Assembly: GCA_020632715.1 (NCBI GenBank)
Contig: JACKFA010000005.1
Location: 1-64,000, forward strand
Length of the DNA stretch: 64,000 bases
DNA from: Deltaproteobacteria bacterium
GTDB lineage: Bacteria; Myxococcota_A; UBA9042; PHBI01
Reading direction: 5' to 3'
Shown here: one piece after another, positions 51,119 to 59,440 of the stretch
Position numbering within the stretch: position 1 is the stretch's first letter
Layout: each line of letters begins with the position of its first letter
Notes under the pieces: model-generated
Databases searched by the model: none
What the model was told of the DNA's origin: nothing
What the model saw: the letters and a program-made list of their open reading frames with translations, nothing else
Program-made: the position numbers and the translations under genes

Positions 51119-53893
51119 ATGTCCAACCCACGACGCCTCGCGCGCCACGCGCTGAGCCTGGGTCTCTGTCTCCTCGCCGTGACCGCGCTCGGCGAGGTCG
51201 CGCGCGCGACCTGCAGCGACGGCGTGCAGAACGGCACCGAGACCGGCGTCGACTGCGGCGGCAGCAGCTGCCTCGCCTGCGACGGCGACGCCTGCTCGCT
51301 GAGCTCGCAGTGCAAGTCCGGCTCGTGCGTCGACGACATCTGCTCGACGGTCTTCTCGCTCGACACCTCGCAGGGCACGACGGCCGCGCAGCCCGGCGGC
51401 GCCGCGGTCGTCGTCGACCCGACCCTCACGATCGCCGGCGCCGGCACGCTCTCCGGCGCGCGCGTCCTCGTCGCGAGCGGCTTCAACGCGAGCGAGGACA
51501 CGCTGGCCTTCACGTCGCAGGCGGGGATCAGCGGCAGCTACGACGCCGCGAGCGGCGTGCTCACGCTCTCCGGGAGCGCGACCGTCGCCGCCTACCAGGC
51601 CGCCCTCCGCACCGTCACCTACCGCCACGCCAGCGCCGCCGGCACGACCGCCGACCGCGTCGTCACGTTCTCGCTCGGCGACAACGGCCTCCCGCTCGAG
51701 TCGAACGGCCACTTCTACGAGTACGTCACGAAGCCCTCCGGCGTCTCGAACCCCGGCGTCCCCGGCGAGTTCTGGTGGCAGACGGCCCGCACCCTCGCCT
51801 CGCAGCGCCGCTACTTCGGCCTCCAGGGCTACCTCGTCACGGTCACCAACGGCGCCGAGAACGCCTTCGTCGCGGCGAAGCTCAACGGCCAGGGCTGGAT
51901 GGGCGCGACGGACGAGGCGGTCGAGGGCGACTGGCGCTGGGTCACCGGTCCCGAGGGCCTCGAGGAGAGCGGCGCGGGGCGCCTCTTCTATCACGGCCTC
52001 ACCGACACGGGTTACCCGTACCCCGAGCTCGACGCGTTCGGCGTCACGCGCAGCTGCGCGCTGCCGAGCGACTGCGAGAGCGGCGTCTGCATCGCCAACG
52101 CCTGCTACCAGTACGACAACTGGAACCACACGAGCGGCCCGCGCAGCGAGCCCAACAACTGCTGCACGGACTCCGTCGCGGCCGGCGAGGACTACGGCCA
52201 CTTCCTCGTCGACGCCCAGTGGAACGACTACTACACGATCAACCAGTCGATCGCGGGCTACGTCGTCGAGTACGGCGGCATGCCGAACGACCCGCCCCTC
52301 GTGCTGCAGGACAACAAGACCGTGCGGATCGTGGCCGTGTCGTGCTCGAACAGCCTCAAGGACGGCACCGAGACCGACGTCGACTGCGGCGGCTCCTGCG
52401 GCCCCTGCACCGCGGGCCAGGTGTGCAGCGTCAACGGCGACTGCACGAGCTTCAACTGCAACCTCGAGAGCCGCTGCGTCGCCCCGAGCTGCAGCGACGG
52501 GATCCGCAACGGCACCGAGACGGCCGTCGACTGCGGCGGCAGCTGCACCCTCGACTGCGCCGACGGCCTCGGCTGCAACAGCAACGGCGACTGCGTGAGC
52601 GGGAAGTGCACGCAGAACGTCTGCCAGGCGCCGACCTGCGGCGACTCCGTCAAGAACCAGGGCGAGACCGACGTCGACTGCGGCGGCCCCTGCGCGCCGT
52701 GCGCGAACGGCAACCAGTGCGTCCAGCCGAGCGACTGCCAGTCGGAGATCTGCGCCGGCAACGTCTGCCAGAGCGCGAGCTGCACGGACGGCGTGCAGAA
52801 CGGCAGCGAGACGGATCTCAACTGCGGCGGCGGCGTGTGCGCGGCCTGCGACGACGGTCAGGCCTGCCTCGTCCCGAACGACTGCCAGAGCCAGGTCTGC
52901 ACGAGCGGCTCCTGCGTCGCCCCGAGCTGCAGCGACGGCGTCAAGAACGGCGACGAGACCGGCCTCAACTGCGGCGGCAGCTGCCCGGCGCGCTGCGCCC
53001 CCGGGGGCGGCTGCCTCACCGGCGACGACTGCGACACCGGCGTCTGCAGCAACGGCACCTGCGACGCCGCGACCTGCCTCGACGGCGTCAGGAACGGCGA
53101 CGAGACCGGCGTCGACTGCGGCGGCCCGACCTGCGGCGACTGCGGCGCCGGCGAGCCCTGCGCGGGCGCCGGCGACTGCCTGAGCGGCGTCTGCGACGGC
53201 GTCTGCCAGGCCCCGAGCTGCACCGACCAGGTCGCGAACGGCGACGAGACCGCGCAGGACTGCGGCGGCTCCTGCGGCGCCACCTGCGCCCCCGGCGTCG
53301 CGTGCAAGATCGACGGCGACTGCGACAGCGGCGTCTGCGACGCGCTCTTCTGCGCCGAGCCCGCCTGCGACGACCTCGTCCACAACGGCGGCGAGACGGG
53401 CGTCGACTGCGGCGGCGCGACGGGCTGCCCGCCCTGCGCGGACGGCGGCGCCTGCGCCCTCGGGACCGACTGCGAGAGCGACGTGTGCGGGCTCGACCTC
53501 ACCTGCGCCGCGCCGACCTGCCAGGACGGCGTCGCGAACGGCGACGAGACCGACCTCGACTGCGGCGGCGTCGACTGCTCGCCCTGCGGCTTCGGCCTCC
53601 TCTGCGACGGCGCCGGCGACTGCGCCGACGACACCTGCGCGAACGGCCGCTGCGCATGCCCCGAGGGCAAGGACTACAACGCCACGAGCGGCCGCTGCCT
53701 CGGCGCGGGCGAGTGCGGCGCGGTCATGACCTGCGAGGTCGGGACCACCGACGTCGTCTTCTACGGCGTCGTCTCCGACGCGAGCGGCCCGGTCGGGAGC
53801 GTCCGCTGCGTGCGCGCGGCCACCGGCGGCGTCACCTGCGACGCCGACGCGAGCGGGCAGCTCATCGTCTACGACGTGCTCTGGTGCCAGTGA
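51119..53893 (+). CDS. Secreted C-type-lectin-like protein with ten Cys repeats
   Basis: This 924-residue protein has a signal peptide ending near ARA. Next come one CSDGVQNGTETGVDCGG unit, an adhesin-type beta domain (TLAFTSQAGISGSYDAASGV) and a C-type-lectin-like domain at about 205-395. The lectin part has WMGATDEAVEGDWRWVTG, EPNN and WND; EPN and WND are the sugar and calcium motifs of true lectins. Nine more Cys units follow, then a short beta tail ending DVLWCQ. The stop overlaps the lipoprotein start as TGATG. It is probably a surface adhesin or sugar receptor. Confidence 0.88.
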   Translation: MSNPRRLARHALSLGLCLLAVTALGEVARATCSDGVQNGTETGVDCGGSSCLACDGDACSLSSQCKSGSCVDDICSTVFSLDTSQGTTAAQPGGAAVVVDPTLTIAGAGTLSGARVLVASGFNASEDTLAFTSQAGISGSYDAASGVLTLSGSATVAAYQAALRTVTYRHASAAGTTADRVVTFSLGDNGLPLESNGHFYEYVTKPSGVSNPGVPGEFWWQTARTLASQRRYFGLQGYLVTVTNGAENAFVAAKLNGQGWMGATDEAVEGDWRWVTGPEGLEESGAGRLFYHGLTDTGYPYPELDAFGVTRSCALPSDCESGVCIANACYQYDNWNHTSGPRSEPNNCCTDSVAAGEDYGHFLVDAQWNDYYTINQSIAGYVVEYGGMPNDPPLVLQDNKTVRIVAVSCSNSLKDGTETDVDCGGSCGPCTAGQVCSVNGDCTSFNCNLESRCVAPSCSDGIRNGTETAVDCGGSCTLDCADGLGCNSNGDCVSGKCTQNVCQAPTCGDSVKNQGETDVDCGGPCAPCANGNQCVQPSDCQSEICAGNVCQSASCTDGVQNGSETDLNCGGGVCAACDDGQACLVPNDCQSQVCTSGSCVAPSCSDGVKNGDETGLNCGGSCPARCAPGGGCLTGDDCDTGVCSNGTCDAATCLDGVRNGDETGVDCGGPTCGDCGAGEPCAGAGDCLSGVCDGVCQAPSCTDQVANGDETAQDCGGSCGATCAPGVACKIDGDCDSGVCDALFCAEPACDDLVHNGGETGVDCGGATGCPPCADGGACALGTDCESDVCGLDLTCAAPTCQDGVANGDETDLDCGGVDCSPCGFGLLCDGAGDCADDTCANGRCACPEGKDYNATSGRCLGAGECGAVMTCEVGTTDVVFYGVVSDASGPVGSVRCVRAATGGVTCDADASGQLIVYDVLWCQ
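52340..53655 (+). repeat. Nine tandem Cys-rich repeats
   Basis: Each unit of about 47 codons follows CSDGxxNGxETxxDCGGSC, then CxxGxxC, DCxSGxC and a final C. A tenth copy lies near the N terminus. The protein repeat is regular while the DNA has diverged, so it is old. Confidence 0.85.
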
Positions 53894-55224
53894 TGGAGGC
53901 CATCGTGAACAAGGGGAACCTCGCGCTCCTCCTCCTCGGGGGCTGCGGCCTCCTCGCCGCCTGCTCCGCCCAGGCCCCCGTCACCGCGGGCGCCGCTGGC
54001 GAAGGCGCGAGGCTCGCGATCGCCGTGGCGCCGCTCTCGCTGCCCGGCGTGACCGACGCCTGCTACACGCTGAGCGTCTTCGCGGGGGCCGACCCGACGA
54101 CCGGCGCCGAGGTGATGTCGAAGGCGCACGTCTGCGCCTCGCAGTACGGCGACAACGCAGGCGCCGTCAGCTTCGTCGGCACCTGCGACGCGAGCGGCGA
54201 CGGCGCGTCCAGCGTGCGCCTCGTCATGGAGGACCTCTGCGCCGGCGGCGCCTGCCCGGCGACCGCGGGCGGCGCGAACTCGATCCCGGCGACCGAGTGG
54301 CGGAACCCGTGCCCGGGGCCGGGCGGCTGCGTGAAGACGGCGACCTGCCGCCCGAACGCCGACGAGCCGGTCGGCTTCGACCTCACGGTCGCGCGCGCCG
54401 CGAACCAGGGCTTCTTCGACGTGGCCGTGAGCTTCAGCGACGTGTTCTGCTCGGCGAAGCTCGACTGCCAGGGCACGAACGGGCAGCCGCTCGAGCTCCT
54501 CTTCGACCCCGACACCGGGAAGCGCGGCCAGACCGCCGTCGTCGCCTGGGCCTGCACCGCCGGCCCCGACGGCGACACCTGGCTCTACTACGACAACGTC
54601 GTCCTGCGCTGCTTCGACCCGCAGGGGCAGCCCGCCGGCGAGTGGGCCTACGACCCGTCGCTCGGGCCGGGCAACACCGGCGCGGGCGCCGCCCCCTTCA
54701 TCTTCCAGACCGCCACCTACCGCACCGTCGAGGCCACGAACGGCGTCGTCAGCTGGAACATGGCGTTCGGGATCCTGCCGGGCGAGCTCCCGGGGCGCTG
54801 CACGCTCTCGGCGCGCGCGACGGCGAGCGACGGCGCGCTGACGGGCAACTCGACGACGGCGGGGGCGGTGTACCCCTACGTCCAGTGGGAGGTCGAGCTG
54901 AGCTCGGCCGAGGACACGCTCTCGTGCGGCAAGCACGCGCTCGACGTCGACGGCAGCGGCGTCACCACGGAGTACACCCGCACGGGGCCCGAGACGTTCA
55001 CCCACGCGCTGAAGCGGAGCGCCGGCGCCCCGACGGTCACGAGCCTCGGGCGGACGACCTGCGGCGGCACCATCGCGGCGCTCGCGAACGACGCGAGCTT
55101 CGGCGTCCAGGACGAGGGGGTCACGGCGCGCATCGGGAACGAGCAGTCGCCGTTCTACAAGCTCGGCCCGGGGCTCACCCTCGGCGACTGTTGCGGCGAC
55201 CCCTGCTGCACCGAGCCGCAGTAG
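53893..55224 (+). CDS. Secreted lipoprotein, module B (paralogue of 587-1855)
   Basis: This protein of up to 443 residues has the lipoprotein signal NLALLLLGGCGLLAACSAQ with lipobox LAAC. ATG 53893 overlaps the lectin stop as TGATG; GTG 53905 is an alternative with GGAGG five bases before it. The blocks ASQYGDN, RAANQGFFDVAVSFSDVFCS, LDVDGSGVTTEYT and the end CCGDPCC match the module A lipoprotein along its length. Fourteen or more Cys suggest disulfides. Its link to the lectin-like protein implies a shared outer-surface complex. Function unknown. Confidence 0.87.
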   Translation: MEAIVNKGNLALLLLGGCGLLAACSAQAPVTAGAAGEGARLAIAVAPLSLPGVTDACYTLSVFAGADPTTGAEVMSKAHVCASQYGDNAGAVSFVGTCDASGDGASSVRLVMEDLCAGGACPATAGGANSIPATEWRNPCPGPGGCVKTATCRPNADEPVGFDLTVARAANQGFFDVAVSFSDVFCSAKLDCQGTNGQPLELLFDPDTGKRGQTAVVAWACTAGPDGDTWLYYDNVVLRCFDPQGQPAGEWAYDPSLGPGNTGAGAAPFIFQTATYRTVEATNGVVSWNMAFGILPGELPGRCTLSARATASDGALTGNSTTAGAVYPYVQWEVELSSAEDTLSCGKHALDVDGSGVTTEYTRTGPETFTHALKRSAGAPTVTSLGRTTCGGTIAALANDASFGVQDEGVTARIGNEQSPFYKLGPGLTLGDCCGDPCCTEPQ

Positions 55225-55362
55225 CGCGAGGATCCCGCGAGACGTCGTGACCGGCCGAGCGCCTCGACATCTCGTGACCACGCCGCCCGAAGGCCGCCGT
55301 GTGAGCCGCCGGCTATCGCGCGAGTCGACCAATGAAATCAGCGGGTTGAGCGCGGCCACCGC

Positions 55363-55545
55363 TTGACCGCGCCGCCCTTCGGCGCGACGTCGCTCCCCGA
55401 GGAGCTCGCGCACTTCATCCTCTGCTTCGCCTGCGGCCACGACTGCAGCGAGGGGGAGGCGCTCCAGGACCTCACCTTCGAGATCATCCAGGAGTCCGCG
55501 TATCGCCTGCGCCGCCTCGACCCGCTCTTCATGGGCGACGAGTGA
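55363..55545 (+). CDS. Possible small soluble protein
   Basis: A 60-residue frame starting at TTG has protein-like composition (PEELAHFILCFACGHDCSEG, then EALQDLTFEIIQESAYRLRR) with three Cys near the middle. No family is recognised and no strong ribosome site is present. A perfect hairpin follows 17 bases after its stop, supporting a real transcript end. Confidence 0.45.
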   Translation: MTAPPFGATSLPEELAHFILCFACGHDCSEGEALQDLTFEIIQESAYRLRRLDPLFMGDE

Positions 55546-55561
55546 CGGCCGGGTCGCCCAT

Positions 55562-55589
55562 CCGTCCATCCGGATGAACGGATGGACGG
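55562..55589. terminator. Bidirectional hairpin between convergent genes
   Basis: CCGTCCATCCG (55562-55572) pairs perfectly with CGGATGGACGG (55579-55589) around the loop GATGAA. It lies between the end of the small gene and the end of the PRC-barrel gene. There is no T run on either side. Confidence 0.55.
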
Positions 55590-55610
55590 CGGGCGGCCGG
55601 CGCGTCGGGC

Positions 55611-55973
55611 TCAGCTCCAGTACGGGCGCGCGCCCCAGACGTCGTGGACGTGCTTGCCCCACTCCGGGTCGTTGATCTGCGGCCAGTGGTCCTTGTCGAA
55701 GCCCTTCGCCTTCTCGAAGACCTCCTTCGTGGCGCTCGGGAGCACGGCGGCGTGCTTGTCCGTGTCGATGGTGAAGGCCGAGAAGGGCACGGCGAAGAGC
55801 TTGTCGCCGAGGCCGAGGAAGCCGCCGACGCTCACCACCGCGTAGGCGATGGTGCCGCGGTTCAGGTCGACCATCAGCTCGTCGATCTTGCCGATCTTCT
55901 CGCCCTTCCCGTCGAGGACCTTGTCCCCCGTGAGGGTCGAGGCCGACAGCAGCATGTTGGGCTTGGCGTTCAT
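55611..55973 (-). CDS. PRC-barrel domain protein
   Basis: This 120-residue protein has the PRC-barrel pattern: MLLSASTLTGDKVLDGKGEK, then IGKIDELMVDLNRGTIAYAV and DKLFAVPFSAFTID. It ends in an aromatic tail (DHWPQINDPEWG). PRC barrels occur in photosynthetic reaction centres, RimM and many small stress proteins. This stand-alone form with the tail is common in environmental bacteria and often salt or stress related. The role is not established. ATG has GAGAGCCTC upstream, a modest site. Confidence 0.92.
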   Translation of the reverse strand: MNAKPNMLLSASTLTGDKVLDGKGEKIGKIDELMVDLNRGTIAYAVVSVGGFLGLGDKLFAVPFSAFTIDTDKHAAVLPSATKEVFEKAKGFDKDHWPQINDPEWGKHVHDVWGARPYWS

Positions 55974-56255
55974 GAGGCTCTCCTGATTGATTCCAAGGGG
56001 TTCGTGCGTTCGAAGCGCGCCGCCGCGGCGCGCGCCGCGGGCGCTCGTGCACCCCGTGTGCCACGCCTCGGCGCGGCCATCGGCGCCGCCCGCGCCCCAC
56101 CCGCCGCGACCCCGTTTGCCGCACCTGGGGCAGATCGTCGCACACGAGCCGGGCGCCCCCTGCGCGCCGGGCCCGCCGCCGAGGCCGCGACGCGCGCGCG
56201 GCCCCTTGGCGCGGCGCTTGCTCTTCGCTCACCGCGACCACACGCGAGCCACACC

Positions 56256-56435
56256 ATGCCGACCATCCTCTTCTCCACCGTCGCCGCCGCCGTCCTCGCC
56301 CTCATCGTCTGGGTCATCGCGGACGCCCTGGGCGCGCACCTCGACCTCGTCATGACCCTCGCGCTGAGCGTCGGCGTCACGTTCGTCGCGAACGTCCTCC
56401 TCTACGCCGTCCGCCGCCGCAAGAGCGCGACCTGA
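56256..56435 (+). CDS. Small two-helix membrane protein
   Basis: This 59-residue protein has two membrane helices (ILFSTVAAAVLALIVWVIAD and TLALSVGVTFVANVLLYAV) and a basic end (RRRKSAT), so both ends probably face the cytoplasm. The ATG has only a weak ribosome site. It is followed 59 bases later by another membrane gene in the same direction. Function unknown. Confidence 0.65.
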   Translation: MPTILFSTVAAAVLALIVWVIADALGAHLDLVMTLALSVGVTFVANVLLYAVRRRKSAT

Positions 56436-56494
56436 CGGCCTCCGCCCCCACCGTCTGAGCTGGCGACGCTCCCGCTCGTCGCCCCGGAGCCCCC

Positions 56495-56923
56495 ATGGAA
56501 GCCACCCCCATCATCGGCTGGCTGAGCGCCGCGGTCCTCTTCGCGACCATCGCCGCCCAGATCACGCGCCAGCTCCGCACCGGGCAGGCCGCCGGCGTCT
56601 CGCCGCTGCTCTACGTCGGCCAGATCACCGCCTCCGGGGGCTTCGCGGCCTACGCGGCGCTCACCGGCGACGTCATCTTCGTCGTCACGAACGCCGCGCT
56701 CGCGGCCGTCGCGGTGTTCGGGCTCGCGCTGACCCTCCGGCAGCGCCGCGCCGAGCGCCGGGAGCGGCGCGAGGAGCCCGCGCGACCCGCCCTCGTCCTC
56801 GTCGCCTCGAATGGCGCCGCCACGCCGCCGATCCCGCGGCCGGCTCCCGACCTGCCGGATCCGCGCCGCGTCGTCGCCTTCCGGCGACCGGGGCCGCTCC
56901 ACGGCCCGCGCGCGACCCGCTGA
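56495..56923 (+). CDS. PQ-loop / SemiSWEET-like membrane protein
   Basis: This 142-residue protein has three membrane helices in the first 85 residues: IIGWLSAAVLFATIAAQITR, PLLYVGQITASGGFAAYAAL and VIFVVTNAALAAVAVFGLAL. The spacing and the motif TGQAAGVSPLLYVGQ resemble the three-helix PQ-loop (SemiSWEET) unit, which dimerises into a small sugar transporter. A charged Arg/Glu and Pro-rich cytoplasmic tail of about 60 residues is unusual. The substrate is unknown. Confidence 0.7.
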   Translation: MEATPIIGWLSAAVLFATIAAQITRQLRTGQAAGVSPLLYVGQITASGGFAAYAALTGDVIFVVTNAALAAVAVFGLALTLRQRRAERRERREEPARPALVLVASNGAATPPIPRPAPDLPDPRRVVAFRRPGPLHGPRATR

Positions 56924-56933
56924 TCCGGCGCCC

Positions 56934-56962
56934 TTGACTCGCCCGGAGGCGAGGCGGAGACT
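56934..56962 (+). promoter_or_regulatory. Possible promoter for the PEP-binding lipoprotein
   Basis: TTGACT (56934-56939), 17 bases and GAGACT (56957-56962) stand 42 bases before the proposed CTG start at 57004. This supports translation beginning there rather than far inside the gene. Confidence 0.4.
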
Positions 56963-57003
56963 CCGGCGCGCGGCCCGGCCACGACGGGCCCGCGGGAGCC
57001 GAC

Positions 57004-59421
57004 CTGCCCCTGGAACGCGCGTCCCACGGCCTCCTCACCGTCCTCCTCGTCGCGGCGCTCGGCGGCGCCTGCGACGGCGACGGCGCGCCCCCCGCCCCGA
57101 CGGTCCTGACCCTCGCGCTCGCCCCGGACACGGGCGACGTCGACGACGTCGTCGTCATCGCCTCGACCGACGCGGCCCCGGCCGCGTGGACGCTCCACTG
57201 CGCGGCCGGCGCCCCCGACGCCGCGGCCGGCCCCCTCGCCTGCCGAGGCGCGGGCGCGCTCACCGTCGACCCGGCCCTCGCCGACGGCGCCGCGCTCCAC
57301 CTCACCGTCGCGGCCCTCGGCTACGAGCGCGCCGCGACCGACGTCCCCGCGGGCGCGACGGGCGACGCGGAGCTGCCGCTCGCGGCCCTCCCCGCGCCCG
57401 AGGTCACCGCCGACTACGCGACCGGCTTCGACGCCGGCGCCGACGGCGCCGACGCCTTCGCCGCGCTCGCCCTGCCTTTCGCGACCGAGCTCGGCCGCGC
57501 GCTCGTCGTGAAGTTCTACGTGAAGGACCTCGCGGGCACCGCCGGCGGGCCCACGGTCTACTTCCAGGACACGCGCGCGCACAGCCTCCACTACGACTTC
57601 TACCGCGACGTGCTCGGCCTCCCGGGCACCCGCGCCGCCTTCGAGGACGCGACCTACCACGGCGAGGACCGCGCCGCCGCGGCCGGCACGCTCGTGCTCT
57701 ACGAGGACGTCGCCGCCCCCTTCGCCCGCCCCTGCGCCCTCACCTTCTTCCCGAGCGACGACCTCGGCCCCGACCTCGTCCTCCGCGTGTACGCCCTCCT
57801 CGCCGCGCGCCTCGGCTTCCTCGCGCGCGACGGCGCGGCGGACCGCCTCGTCTACCTGCCGGCCGGGGCCGTGCAGGAGGCCGCCGCCACCGCGCGCGCG
57901 GCCGACCTCGCCCGCGCCGGCGCGCCGTGGCTCGCGCACGCCGACCTCTACGGCGCCCTGATGGAGCAGCGCCTGAACCCGGGCGTCGCCTTCGGCACGC
58001 TCCGCCGCCTGACCGCCGAGGAGCTCGCCACGACCGTCGTCTCCTACGGCGACGTCCTGCTGTTGCCGACGCTCCCGAACGACCTGCCGCTCGTGGGCGG
58101 GACCATCACCGAGGAGCTGCAGACGCCGCTCGCCCACGTGAACGTGGCCGCCCGGGCGCGCGGCACGCCGAACCTCGCGCTCCTCGGGGCGAGCGCCGAC
58201 GCGCGCGTGGCCCCGCTCACGGGGAAGCTCGTGCGGTTCGAGGTGACCGCGGCCGGCTGGTCCCTCCGCGCCGCGACCCTCGCCGAGGCGCAGGCGTTCT
58301 GGGACGGGCGCCACCCCGACCCCTTCGTGCCGGCGGCGGATCTCTCGGTCACGGGCCTCCCCGCCTTCGCCGACCTGGGCTTCGCCGACGCCGCCGCCGT
58401 CGGCGTGAAGGCCGCGAACCTCGCGGAGCTCCACCACCTCCTCCCCGACCTGACGCCCGACGGCTTCGCCGTGCCGTTCTCGGCCTACGACCACTTCATG
58501 GCGACCGCCTCGGTGAACGTTGTGCGCTGCAACGCGACCTACGACGACTGCCGCTCCGGAAGCCGCTCGAACGCTGTGTGCATTGCAGCAAGAGCGCTGT
58601 GCGCGCCGCCCGCTGGCGTCGAGACGTTCGCGGCGCACGTGGACCGCCTCCTCGCGGACGACGGCTTCCGCGCGGACTCGGCGCTCCGTGAGGCGTCCCT
58701 CGCGGCCCTCCGCGACATGATGCGCCACGTGCGGGTCGACGCGGACCTCGCGGCCGCGCTCGACGCGGCGGCGCTCGCGCGCTTCGGGGCCGGGGCGCGG
58801 CTCCGGCTGCGCTCGAGCACGAACGCCGAGGATCTGCCGACCTTCACGGGCGCCGGCCTCTACGACTCGTTCGGCGCGGGCGCGGGCGATCCGGACGACC
58901 CGCCGTCCGAGGAGATCCGCAAGGTCTGGGCCTCGGCCTGGAACTGGCGCGCGTTCGAGGAGCGGGCCTTCTGGAACATCGACCAGCGCGCCGTCCGCAT
59001 GGGGGTCGCCGTCCACGAGGGCTTCGGCGACGAGCTCGTCAACGGCGTCCTCGTCACGCGGAACCTCGCCGACCCGACGGTCGCCGGCTTCTACGTGAAC
59101 GCGCAGCGCGGCGACGTCTCGGTCACGAACCCCGCCGAGGGCGCGGTCCCCGAGGTCTTCAGCATCGTCGAGGCCCCGGGCGGCGGGGCGCAGGTCATCC
59201 GCCAGCGCTTCTCGAGCCTCTCGCCCGACGAGCCGCTGCTCACGCCGGCCGAGGTCTTCCGCCTCTACCTCGCCGCAGCCCAGGTGCACGACCACTTCGC
59301 GGCGCTCTACGGCGCCGACCCCGCGGGGTTCGCGGTGGACATGGAGTGGAAGCTAAGGAGCCCCGACCGGAAGCTCGTCATCAAGCAGGCGCGCCCCTAC
59401 CACGACGCCGCCGCGCCGTGA
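57004..59421 (+). CDS. PEP/pyruvate-binding domain lipoprotein with apparent CTG start
   Basis: About 805 residues. The first reads LPLERASHGLLTVLLVAALG and runs into GGAC, a lipoprotein signal, but the frame has no ATG, GTG or TTG until 57508, well inside the protein. CTG 57004 follows GGGAG by five bases. The middle has GGTITEELQTPLAHVNVAAR, like the mobile His loop of PEP-utilising enzymes. The C-terminal half is a PPDK/PEP-synthase type ATP-grasp (GVKAANLAELHHLLP, LRLRSSTNAEDLPTFTGAGL, VNGVLVTRNLADPTV). A Cys-rich insert (CNATYDDC to CIAARALC) fits an oxidising compartment. The function outside the cytoplasm is unclear. Confidence 0.8.
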   Translation: MPLERASHGLLTVLLVAALGGACDGDGAPPAPTVLTLALAPDTGDVDDVVVIASTDAAPAAWTLHCAAGAPDAAAGPLACRGAGALTVDPALADGAALHLTVAALGYERAATDVPAGATGDAELPLAALPAPEVTADYATGFDAGADGADAFAALALPFATELGRALVVKFYVKDLAGTAGGPTVYFQDTRAHSLHYDFYRDVLGLPGTRAAFEDATYHGEDRAAAAGTLVLYEDVAAPFARPCALTFFPSDDLGPDLVLRVYALLAARLGFLARDGAADRLVYLPAGAVQEAAATARAADLARAGAPWLAHADLYGALMEQRLNPGVAFGTLRRLTAEELATTVVSYGDVLLLPTLPNDLPLVGGTITEELQTPLAHVNVAARARGTPNLALLGASADARVAPLTGKLVRFEVTAAGWSLRAATLAEAQAFWDGRHPDPFVPAADLSVTGLPAFADLGFADAAAVGVKAANLAELHHLLPDLTPDGFAVPFSAYDHFMATASVNVVRCNATYDDCRSGSRSNAVCIAARALCAPPAGVETFAAHVDRLLADDGFRADSALREASLAALRDMMRHVRVDADLAAALDAAALARFGAGARLRLRSSTNAEDLPTFTGAGLYDSFGAGAGDPDDPPSEEIRKVWASAWNWRAFEERAFWNIDQRAVRMGVAVHEGFGDELVNGVLVTRNLADPTVAGFYVNAQRGDVSVTNPAEGAVPEVFSIVEAPGGGAQVIRQRFSSLSPDEPLLTPAEVFRLYLAAAQVHDHFAALYGADPAGFAVDMEWKLRSPDRKLVIKQARPYHDAAAP

Positions 59422-59440
59422 GGCGCGCCAGGAGGTCCCC

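Noticed and set aside
50984..53383. Minus-strand open frame of 799 codons opposite the lectin-like gene
   Set aside because: It is an Ala/Val/Arg shadow created by the Cys repeats on the other strand.
52340..53655. CRISPR-like or mobile repeat array
   Set aside because: The periodicity is in the protein; DNA units are divergent, in frame and have no constant repeat/variable spacer structure.
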